Source: an uncultured Opitutia bacterium (lineage in GTDB: Bacteria > Verrucomicrobiota > Verrucomicrobiia > Opitutales > Opitutaceae). Taken from it: 64,000 bases of DNA. Positions 16,303-23,001 of this stretch are shown one piece after another (position 1 is the first letter of the stretch; every line of letters starts with the position of its first letter). The position numbers and the translations under genes are program-made. The DNA is taken from positions 1-64,000 of the forward strand of contig CAIRCN010000020.1 of NCBI GenBank assembly GCA_903877135.1, in the 5' to 3' direction. Under the pieces are notes generated by a model, which ran no database searches, was not told the origin of the DNA, and saw only the letters and a list, made by a program, of their open reading frames with translations.

Positions 16303-17427
16303 ATGATGACGCGGCGCGAACGGCTCATGGCCACGCTGCACGGCCGGCCCGTCGACCGGCCGGCAGTCAGTTTCTACGAGGTCGGCGGCTTCGAGATCGA
16401 TCCGCGTGATCCGGACCCGTTTAACATCTACAACGATCCCTCGTGGCAGCCGCTGCTGACCCTGACGGAAGAGCAGACTGACCTGATCCGGATGCGCCCG
16501 CCGCTGCTCCGAACCCCGGCCAACCCCTACTTCACGACCGAAATCAGCGACGATGGCGCGTCGCGGCTCACCCGCACGACGGTCCGCGTGAGCAGCCGCA
16601 CACTCACCTCGCTGACACGCCGCGACCGCGAGGTGAACACGATCTGGGTGCTCGAACACTTGCTGAAGGATCTCGACGATCTGAAGGCTTATCTGGAAAT
16701 CCCCGACGAAGTGTTCACCGAGGAAGTGGACGTGTCCAACCTCGTCGCGACGGACCAACAGCTCGGCGACCGCGGCATCGTGATGGTCGACACGCCGGAC
16801 CCGATCTGCCTCGCAGCGGCTCTGTTTTCGATGGAAGATTACCTCGTCGTCGCGTTCTCCGAGCCCGTCTGGTTTCATCGCCTGCTCGAGAAAACGGCGC
16901 GCGTGCTCCACCGCCGCACCGAGATTGTCGCGCGGGAATTTCCCGGCCACCTCTGGCGCATCTACGGGCCGGAATACGCCTCCGAGCCGTTCATGCCGGC
17001 CCGGTTGTTCGAGGAATTTGTGAGCCGTTACACCGGGCCAATGGTCGAGGTGATCCAGCGCCACGGCGGGTTTGTGCGGCTGCATTGCCACGGCCGGATC
17101 AGGAACCTGCTGCCCCACTTTGTCCGCATGGGTGTCACCGCCACCGACCCCATCGAGCCGCCGCCGCACGGCAACATCCCACTCGCCGAAGTGCGCCGCG
17201 ACTACGGCCGCGACCTCGTCCTCTTCGGCAATCTCGAGATCACTGACATCGAGAACCTGCCGCCGGCGCAGTTCGAGCGCGTCGTGGCGCAATCCCTGCA
17301 CGACGGCACGGCGGGCGCGGGCCGGGGCTTCGTGTTGCTGCCGTCCGCGGCACCCTACGGCCGCACGATCACGCCCACGACGCTGGCCAACTACGAAACC
17401 ATGGTGCGGCTAGCGAACCGCGGGTAG
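16303..17427 (+). CDS. Uroporphyrinogen decarboxylase-fold protein (MtaA/UroD superfamily)
   Basis: A 374-residue TIM-barrel protein. The opening TRRERLMATLHGRPVDRPAV is the usual start of UroD-superfamily proteins found outside haem synthesis. GGFVRLHCHGRIRNLLPHFVRMG and the late DLVLFGNLEI strand fit the barrel end. Members include methyltransferases that move methyl groups between cobalamin proteins and coenzymes, but no corrinoid protein is adjacent. It is unlikely to be HemE because the haem-substrate motifs are absent. A second, only distantly similar member lies at 20355. Confidence 0.8.
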   Translation: MMTRRERLMATLHGRPVDRPAVSFYEVGGFEIDPRDPDPFNIYNDPSWQPLLTLTEEQTDLIRMRPPLLRTPANPYFTTEISDDGASRLTRTTVRVSSRTLTSLTRRDREVNTIWVLEHLLKDLDDLKAYLEIPDEVFTEEVDVSNLVATDQQLGDRGIVMVDTPDPICLAAALFSMEDYLVVAFSEPVWFHRLLEKTARVLHRRTEIVAREFPGHLWRIYGPEYASEPFMPARLFEEFVSRYTGPMVEVIQRHGGFVRLHCHGRIRNLLPHFVRMGVTATDPIEPPPHGNIPLAEVRRDYGRDLVLFGNLEITDIENLPPAQFERVVAQSLHDGTAGAGRGFVLLPSAAPYGRTITPTTLANYETMVRLANRG

Positions 17428-17484
17428 GCCGGGTCGGAATCGCGCTTTCCTCGCCACCCACAACCACCTTATCCTGATGTCATC

Positions 17485-18186
17485 ATGAAAATCGCCCTCT
17501 CTGGTATCGCTGGTGTTCCACTGGGAACCCACAAGGTGAAGGATCCGCGCATGGACCAAGCCGACAAATTGGTCGAGGCCGACAAGAAAACCTATGCGCA
17601 CGTCGAGGTGGTCGGTGAAGACGAGGCGTTGACCGCCGACGCCATCGTCGCGTCGCCCGATGGCCGGCTCGAACTGATCCTGAAGGATCTGGAATTCGTG
17701 GAAACGCGGCTGGCGCGCCAGCCCACCGCGGCGGAGCAGATTGTGCTGGAAAAAATCAAGGCGCGCCTCGAGGGCGAGCAGATCATCGCGCAAGCGGGCC
17801 TGACGCCGGAGGAATTGCAGGCCGTGGGTGCGCACGCCTTTATCACGGCCAAGCCGGTGGTGCTGGCCGAGGCCGCTGATGTGGCGAAGTTCGACGAGTT
17901 TTTGCCCCGGGTGTTGAGCGAGAGCGGCTACATCAGTTTCCTGACCGTCGGCGGACCCGAGAATCGCGCCTGGCTGATCCGGAAAGGCACTACTGCCGCG
18001 GAGGCGGGCGGGGCGATTCATACCGACATTCACAAGGGATTCATCCGCGCCGAGATCATCAGCTACTCCGACTTTATCGCCGCCGGCGGTGAAAAACAGG
18101 CGAAGCATGCGCAAAAGCTGCGCATCGAGACCAAGACCTATGTGATGCAGGACTATGACTTGGTGAATTTCCGCTTCAACAAGTAG
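17485..18186 (+). CDS. YchF-like protein lacking the GTPase core (DUF933/TGS only)
   Basis: This 233-residue protein carries the A-domain helices and C-terminal TGS-like domain of YchF. The ELILKDLEFVETRLARQP helix is near 63-80, then TAKPVVLAEAADV near 121-133. The TGS signature runs from SFLTVGGPENRAWLIRKGT (151) to AIHTDIHKGFIRAEIISYSD and ends in VMQDYDLVNFRFN. YchF proteins are usually about 363 residues. The N-terminus here resembles the strand after switch I (VKDPRMDQADKLV), but the P-loop GxxxxGKS and the G3 DxxG region are absent, and the NxxE base-recognition site is lost. It therefore cannot bind nucleotide as YchF does. Confidence 0.85.
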   Translation: MKIALSGIAGVPLGTHKVKDPRMDQADKLVEADKKTYAHVEVVGEDEALTADAIVASPDGRLELILKDLEFVETRLARQPTAAEQIVLEKIKARLEGEQIIAQAGLTPEELQAVGAHAFITAKPVVLAEAADVAKFDEFLPRVLSESGYISFLTVGGPENRAWLIRKGTTAAEAGGAIHTDIHKGFIRAEIISYSDFIAAGGEKQAKHAQKLRIETKTYVMQDYDLVNFRFNK

Positions 18187-18208
18187 CGCCTGGCGAACGC
18201 ACGGTCAC

Positions 18209-18213
18209 CCAAG
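18209..18213. repeat. Left target-site duplication CCAAG
   Basis: CCAAG directly precedes the left terminal inverted repeat and recurs directly after the right one at 20324-20328. A 5-bp duplication is typical of DDE transposition. Confidence 0.8.
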
Positions 18214-18302
18214 TGGTAGCACTCATTAAAGATGAGTCTCGAACAATAAACATGAGTCTCGGATATTAAAGTCGAGTCGTCCTGTTAAATGAGTTGAGTC
18301 TC
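18214..18302. repeat. Left end: terminal inverted repeat plus array of TGAGTCTC motifs
   Basis: The inverted repeat occupies 18214-18238. TGAGTCTC occurs at 18233-18240, 18253-18260 and 18295-18302, with a variant CGAGTCGT at 18273-18280, so spacing is 20, 20 and 22 bases. The first three are preceded by ATTAAA or AATAAA. Regular spacing of about two helical turns suggests transposase binding sites. Confidence 0.8.
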
Positions 18303-18340
18303 ATCCAACTAGCGGTTGTAGAGGTTAATTCTGTTTTCGA

Positions 18341-18365
18341 GGCCCAGCCGTAAGCTGGGCCTTTT
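18341..18365 (+). terminator. Rho-independent terminator inside the element's left end
   Basis: GGCCCAGC (18341-18348), loop CGTAA and GCTGGGCC (18354-18361) form a perfect 8-bp stem followed by TTTT. It reads on the plus strand, so it would stop transcripts entering the element from the upstream YchF-like gene, opposite to the nuclease gene. Confidence 0.75.
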
Positions 18366-18432
18366 CATTTCCTGATCGAGAGTAGGCAGGAGCATGCCTT
18401 GTGCCCGCCCTCGATCCCCTGAACGCCGGAAT

Positions 18433-19359
18433 CTACTGCTTATCCCACTTGGGAAACTGTTGCTTCAGGCGTTCGACGGTGTGCCGCCACTTGGGAGTGG
18501 TCGGTTGGCAGACGGTGTTCTGGTTGCCGAACAGCCCCACCTCGTTGAACGCCTTGTCTTCCGCAACCGTGTCGAGCCATTGCACCCGCACGAAATGCTC
18601 GGCCTTTTCAGGGTCGGCGGCACGTTCGCGCAGTCGATCGGCGGTCTTGAGCACCTCCAGGCAGGGCCTCTCTCCAGTCGGCGTCATCACCTTGAAGTCG
18701 TTGACCGCTTGGACTGGCTCGATGACCCGCCCAACGCCGACGTATCCGGTGCCAGGGATTTTGACCCAGACACGGTCGTCCGGTGACAGCAGCTTGAGGG
18801 TCTGACTATACCAACTGCCTCCGCCTGCGCTGATGTAGCCGTATTTGCGGGCATCCTCCCATGACCGGGATGACTCGCCACCGAAGGAAACATAAAACTC
18901 ACCGTTCCAAGGCTCCTTCTCGCCGGTGCGCTTCGCGGCCGTGGCAACGTTGGCCTGGGTCTCGCCGGGGTCGATCAACCACGCACGACTGAGGAATTGG
19001 TCGGGACCATGTTGGAAGACCTGAAAGAACAGGACGTTGATCGCGATATCGCGGTCATTGAGGTATTGGATGATCCGCTCGGTCGCATCGTCGAGTTCTG
19101 CGGCCACGAGGACGATCTGATGCGACTCGTTCAGGGTCTCCTCGTCCAGCTTGGCGCCGAAACGCTCCTGAAAGGCGACATCCAGGCTGCCGCCACCGGA
19201 ATAGCGCTGGTAGATTTGGGCAATGCGGTCGGCGGTCAGGTTCTCCACCCAAGCTGCGTAGTCGAGGGCTTGGGCTACAATATCACGAGGCGTGCGATGG
19301 CGCTTGCCTTCGCCTCGCAATATCTGACGCCTGAAGACGTAGAATCTAGGGCTCCCCAC
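18433..19359 (-). pseudogene. 5'-truncated PD-(D/E)XK-type nuclease with C-terminal EVE/PUA-like domain
   Basis: The 308-codon frame matches a common family of nuclease-like proteins of about 380-400 residues. Present are GKRHRTPRDIVAQALDYAAW (normally just after the catalytic E-x-K strand; EGK here at 17-19), SHQIVLVAAELDDATERI, INVLFFQVF and a C-terminal module with ISAGGGSWYSQTLKLL and PGTGYVGVGRVIEP. Missing are about 70-80 N-terminal residues with the catalytic aspartate and the proper IELKR strand; the first 15 residues look foreign. The only start is GTG 19359, 15 bases after the helix-turn-helix gene. A deletion joining the two genes would explain this. Probably inactive as a nuclease. 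Confidence 0.7.
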
Positions 19360-19374
19360 GACGGGGCCCGCCGG

Positions 19375-19758
19375 TCAATCCTGATCGCGGCACGTCATGA
19401 GCTTTCTGTCGGTTTCCGCGCAGCGGACGTAGGTAAGCAGCGAGTCTAGGTCGATCAGCCTGACGCCTCTCATGGTGCCGCGGCGACGTAGCGAAATAGT
19501 TCGGATCTTCCCCTCAGTCGCCAACCCGTAGAGAAAACTGCGGCTCAGGCCCGTGTAGGGACAATGCCCTTTGCTGACTGGCATCCGAATGAATTCCGGA
19601 CGCGAGGGGTTTACTGGATCGGTTTCAGCCTTAACTAGGGATCGGGTCAACGACGGCACCTTTTCGGCAAGCAGCCTGATGGCACCCGCCATCTCGAACT
19701 GCGAGGCTGTATGGCGGTCGATGGCATCTGCGATGGATTTCAGTGCATTTGTGTTCAT
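19375..19758 (-). CDS. Excisionase-like helix-turn-helix protein
   Basis: A 127-residue protein with an N-terminal helical part (residues 1-45) and a C-terminal winged-helix segment of the HTH_17/AlpA type: GHCPYTGLSRSFLYGLATEGKIRTISLRRRG (64-94) followed by GVRLIDLDSLLTYV. Proteins of this shape often control excision or expression in mobile elements. It is divergent from the second HTH gene, with a palindrome between them, and is followed after 15 bases by the truncated nuclease gene. Confidence 0.75.
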   Translation of the reverse strand: MNTNALKSIADAIDRHTASQFEMAGAIRLLAEKVPSLTRSLVKAETDPVNPSRPEFIRMPVSKGHCPYTGLSRSFLYGLATEGKIRTISLRRRGTMRGVRLIDLDSLLTYVRCAETDRKLMTCRDQD

Positions 19759-19777
19759 GGTGGGGTTTCAACTAACA

Positions 19778-19792
19778 CAGTCAGATTGACTG
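19778..19792. promoter_or_regulatory. 15-bp palindrome between two divergent HTH genes
   Basis: CAGTCAGATTGACTG is a perfect inverted repeat (6-bp arms, 3-base centre) in the 68-base gap between the starts at 19758 and 19827. It overlaps a possible -35 box TTGACT (19787-19792) for the plus-strand gene. Likely an operator for one of the two HTH proteins; this is inference. Confidence 0.6.
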
Positions 19793-19826
19793 CCAATCTT
19801 CACCGGCTACAGCTCGATTACGACCC

Positions 19827-20207
19827 ATGGGACGAACACTCTCTGACGAAGACATCGATGCCATCGCTTCGCGCGTCGTGCAAATAATCGCGACGCGGCT
19901 GAATGCAGCGGAGCCTCGCCATGAGGCAACGTCACCGGCGCCACCACCCGCGCAACCCCTGAAGCCAAAACTCGCCTACACCCTCAAGGAGCTGAGCGAG
20001 GAGCTGGGTATTTCAAAGGTGACGCTATACCGACTAGAGATCCGCGGCCTCCTCAAGCCACTTCCCTATTTTCGGCACAAGGTTTTTAGCCAAGAAGAGG
20101 TGGCACGATTTTTGGCCGGTCAGGGAGGAGATCCCAGGCGACTTGAAAAAACCAGTGGCCACACATCTACTGTTCGGAGACCGAGACATCTCACGACTCA
20201 ACAATAA
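19827..20207 (+). CDS. MerR/HTH_17-like DNA-binding protein
   Basis: A 126-residue protein. Residues 51-96 (YTLKELSEELGISKVTLYRLEIRGLL...RHKVFSQEEVARFL) form a MerR-like winged helix-turn-helix of the kind seen in excisionases. It is preceded by a helix (LSDEDIDAIASRVVQII) and a proline-rich linker. The basic C-terminal tail has no recognisable domain. Located inside the transposable element, 68 bases from the divergent HTH gene. Together the two could regulate each other or aid mobility; neither has transposase features. Confidence 0.75.
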   Translation: MGRTLSDEDIDAIASRVVQIIATRLNAAEPRHEATSPAPPPAQPLKPKLAYTLKELSEELGISKVTLYRLEIRGLLKPLPYFRHKVFSQEEVARFLAGQGGDPRRLEKTSGHTSTVRRPRHLTTQQ

Positions 20208-20298
20208 TACACCTGAGACTCATCACATTTACACGGTCAGGACTCATCTCATTTGTTGGCAAGCGCTCCGTGTCAGAGGGAGCTTCCCTACCGGTGAG

Positions 20299-20323
20299 GA
20301 CTCAACTTTAATGAGTGCTACCA
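20299..20323. repeat. Right terminal inverted repeat of the element
   Basis: These 25 bases are the reverse complement of 18214-18238 except for one base. CCAAG follows at 20324-20328. Further inward copies of GACTCA start at 20195, 20217 and 20241. Confidence 0.85.
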
Positions 20324-20328
20324 CCAAG
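20324..20328. repeat. Right target-site duplication CCAAG
   Basis: Matches 18209-18213 and directly follows the right inverted repeat. Confidence 0.8.
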
Positions 20329-20354
20329 AGTCATCCCCAGATCGGCGATCAAAC

Positions 20355-21518
20355 ATGCGTTTTGAGCTCAACATTGATTATCCGCCTGAGAAAATGGAGC
20401 GGAGCCGGGCGCGGATGGCGGCGTGGCAGAAGTTCCGGCATGTCGACCGGGTGCCGGTGCAGTATTGCGTGGTGCCGCGGTATTTCGCGCCGCTGTTCAA
20501 GCTGCGCTACCTGGACTTTTTCCACGACGCCGAGACGCATTACCATTGGCTGCTACAATTCGCCAAATACCGGTTCGAAAACATCCCCGAGGATGTCTGC
20601 ACCGCCCCGGCAGTCTGGGTGTGCCCGTATTTCGACAACGTGATCCCGCCGAGCGGCCACGGCGGCGAAATCAGTTGGTCGGCCGACGAGACGCCACGGG
20701 CGATTCCCGTCATCCACACCATCGAAGAGATGGAGCGTTTTGAAGTCGCCGCGCCCGACACCGGGCTGCGCGGCACGGCCATCAAATGGTGGGCCATAAT
20801 GAAGGAGCTCGCCACACAAACCAAGGTGACGTTCAACGGCCAACCGGGCCGCGTGGACACCGGGCTAAACGTCGGGGGCCTAAGCCCGCACATGATCGCG
20901 GTGGATTTGGTGGGCGAGGATTTTTACTGGTGGATTCTGGAATATCCGGAGGAGTGCCACCGCTTCCTGCAGAAGATCACGCAGGGCGAAATCGCGGCCG
21001 AGGAGCACGCACGGCGGCTGCAGGGCCTGCCGCTCACCGGCGATTCCCACGCGCTGGCGGAGGACTCGGCGCAGATCATGTCGGCCGCGCAGTTCAAGGA
21101 ATTCTGCGTGCCCTACAGCCGGGCGATCTTCGAGCGGTTTGGCCAAAATGAGCGCGGCGTGCACATGTGCGGCAACAGCACCCACCTCCATCAGGTGCTC
21201 AAGGACGATTTGAAGATGACCATGTTCGCCTACTTCGGCTACATGGTCCCGCCGAAGGTCGCCGCGGCGAATCTGGGCGGCATTTCTCGCCTGATGGGAA
21301 ACCTCAGTCCGATGCTCATGAAGGACTGCAGCTATCAGCAGGTCAAACAGGCGGCGCACGAGTGCATCGAGGCGATGGGCCCCTGCGGCGGCCTGCTGCT
21401 GGCCGACGGCGCCAACGTCTGCCCCGGCACGCCCATCGAAAGCTTTCGCGCCATCATGGATGCAGCCGAAGAATATGGCCTGGGCGAGGGCAAGCTGCCG
21501 CGGGAAAACTCACCTTAA
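20355..21518 (+). CDS. Uroporphyrinogen decarboxylase-fold methyltransferase-like protein
   Basis: A 387-residue TIM-barrel protein. ERSRARMAAWQKFRHVDRVPV is the UroD-superfamily start. The HMCGNSTHL segment (about 274-282) gives an H-x-C pair like the zinc ligands of cobamide methyltransferases (MtaA/MtbA group), and the end GGLLLADGANVCPGTPIESF supplies another cysteine. It may therefore be a zinc-dependent methyltransferase; substrate unknown. The transposable element ends only 27 bases before its first flank base at 20350, so its native promoter has probably been displaced from the upstream gene. Confidence 0.8.
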   Translation: MRFELNIDYPPEKMERSRARMAAWQKFRHVDRVPVQYCVVPRYFAPLFKLRYLDFFHDAETHYHWLLQFAKYRFENIPEDVCTAPAVWVCPYFDNVIPPSGHGGEISWSADETPRAIPVIHTIEEMERFEVAAPDTGLRGTAIKWWAIMKELATQTKVTFNGQPGRVDTGLNVGGLSPHMIAVDLVGEDFYWWILEYPEECHRFLQKITQGEIAAEEHARRLQGLPLTGDSHALAEDSAQIMSAAQFKEFCVPYSRAIFERFGQNERGVHMCGNSTHLHQVLKDDLKMTMFAYFGYMVPPKVAAANLGGISRLMGNLSPMLMKDCSYQQVKQAAHECIEAMGPCGGLLLADGANVCPGTPIESFRAIMDAAEEYGLGEGKLPRENSP

Positions 21519-21551
21519 CCGATTTTCTCCGCCTGCCCAGCGCAGAAATAA

Positions 21552-22907
21552 TCAGGGCTTCTTGCTGCGGCGAAACTGCGCCTTGAGTTCTTTCCAACGT
21601 GCGAGGCGGTCGGCGATCTTGGCTTCCCAGCCGACGGTTTTTGGGGTGTAGAGCGTGAGCGGTTTTTCGAGGTAGTCCTGGCCGGAAATGTTTTCCGGGA
21701 AATCGTGCGAGTAGTCGTAGCCCTTGCCCTGGCCGATGCGTTTGTTGGCCTGACCTTGGTTGCTGCGGAGGGCGGAGGGGATGGTCTGCACGGGCGATTC
21801 TTTCAACGCACGGTGCGCTTCGCCGAGCGCGAGCGTGGCGGAGTTGCTCTTCGGCGCGGTGGCGATGTAGAGCGTGGCATGCGCGAGTGTTAGCTCGGCC
21901 TCGGGCAGGCCGATGAAATCGCACGCGTGGTGCGCGGCGACGGCGAGCGGCAGCGCCTGCGGGTCGGCGAGGCCGACGTCCTCGCTCGCGAGGATGACGA
22001 GGCGGCGCGCGATGAAGCGCGGGTCTTCCCCACCGGCGAGCATCTTTGCGAGCCAATACATCGCGGCATCAGGATCGCAACCGCGGCAGCTCTTGATGAA
22101 CGCGGAAATCGTGTCGTAGTGCTCGTCTTCGTCGGCGTCGTAGCGGTTGCGGCGCTCGCGGGCGAAGATTTCGAGTTCGGCGGCGGTGAGCGCGGCGCGC
22201 TCGGGCAGGCCGAGCACGAGGACTTCGAGGGCGTTGAGCGCGCGGCGGAGGTCGCCGTCGCAGAGCATGGCGAGGTCGGCGAGGAGTTTGTCGTCGGCCG
22301 TGACGCCGCGCGCGCCGAGGCCACGTTCGGAATCCGTGAGAGCGGCGCGCAGCACGCCGGTGATTTCGGCAGGCGCGAGCGGCTCGAGCCGGAAGAGGTG
22401 GCTGCGCGAGAGGAGCGGCGGGTTGACGTAAAAGCCGGGGTTGTGCGTGGTCGCGCCGATAAGGCGGACCGAGCCCTCCTCTACGTCAGGGAGAAGGAGG
22501 TCTTGCTGCGATTTGTTGAAGCGATGCAGCTCGTCGATGAAGAGAATGGTCGCCGCCACGGGCCGGCGGCGCGCGGTCGTGAGGATGTCGCGCAGCTCGG
22601 CGACGTTGGACATGACGGCGTTGACGCGGACGAAGCGGCTGCCTGTCTCGCCCGCGATAGCCTCGGCAATGGAGGTTTTGCCGCTGCCGGGCGGGCCGTA
22701 GAAAATGAGCGAGCCGAAGCGGTTTTGCGCGACCAGCCGTGGGAGGAGGCTGCCGGGTTTGAGGATGTGCGTTTGGCCGACGACCTCGCTGAGCCGGCGC
22801 GGGCGCATCCGCGCGGCGAGCGGCTGCGCGGCAGATTTCACCGACGTGGGCCACTCAGCGCGGGGGGCGTCGGCGGCGAAAAGATCGGATTGGTCGGGGG
22901 CAGGCAT
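21552..22907 (-). CDS. rarA: Replication-associated recombination protein A (AAA+ ATPase)
   Basis: A 451-residue AAA+ protein of the RarA/MgsA/WRNIP1 family, which acts at stalled replication forks. Features are RPRRLSEVVGQTHIL (36-49), Walker A GPPGSGKTS (71-79), Walker B ILFIDELHRF (about 115-124), sensor GATTHNP and the C-terminal clamp-loader-like and tetramerisation domains ending YEKPLTLY-type sequence (YLEKPLTLY). Start ATG 22907 precedes an N-terminal DLF motif (QSDLFAADAP) typical of the family; the frame runs further upstream through repeat DNA. Single gene, no operon partner. Confidence 0.95.
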   Translation of the reverse strand: MPAPDQSDLFAADAPRAEWPTSVKSAAQPLAARMRPRRLSEVVGQTHILKPGSLLPRLVAQNRFGSLIFYGPPGSGKTSIAEAIAGETGSRFVRVNAVMSNVAELRDILTTARRRPVAATILFIDELHRFNKSQQDLLLPDVEEGSVRLIGATTHNPGFYVNPPLLSRSHLFRLEPLAPAEITGVLRAALTDSERGLGARGVTADDKLLADLAMLCDGDLRRALNALEVLVLGLPERAALTAAELEIFARERRNRYDADEDEHYDTISAFIKSCRGCDPDAAMYWLAKMLAGGEDPRFIARRLVILASEDVGLADPQALPLAVAAHHACDFIGLPEAELTLAHATLYIATAPKSNSATLALGEAHRALKESPVQTIPSALRSNQGQANKRIGQGKGYDYSHDFPENISGQDYLEKPLTLYTPKTVGWEAKIADRLARWKELKAQFRRSKKP

Positions 22908-22918
22908 GGAGGACGAAC

Positions 22919-22987
22919 CACGAATGAACACGAATCGGCCCGAATGAAAAGGTTTCAAAAATTCGTGATCCTTCGTGTCAATTCGTG
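22919..22987. repeat. Imperfect inverted repeat of CACGAAT type
   Basis: CACGAATGAACACGAAT (22919-22935) and the complement of 22971-22987 match at 15 of 17 positions around a 35-base centre. It separates rarA from the comEC pseudogene and looks like a dispersed palindromic element. Confidence 0.6.
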
Positions 22988-23001
22988 ATTCAAAAAGCTC
23001 C

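Larger units (their letters stand above)
18214..20323. mobile_element. 2,110-bp transposable element with 25-bp inverted ends and no transposase
   Basis: The ends are inverted repeats (18214-18238 and 20299-20323) starting TGGTAGCACTCATTAAAG, with 24 of 25 bases matching. CCAAG flanks both sides. Inside each end the TGAGTC motif recurs: at 18233, 18253, 18273 (as CGAGTC) and 18295 on the left; inverted, starting at 20195, 20217, 20241 and 20299, on the right. TG...CA ends, a 5-bp duplication and multiple spaced binding motifs resemble Tn7/IS21-type elements. Cargo is two divergent DNA-binding genes and a truncated nuclease gene. No transposase is present, so movement would need a helper encoded elsewhere. 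Confidence 0.8.
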
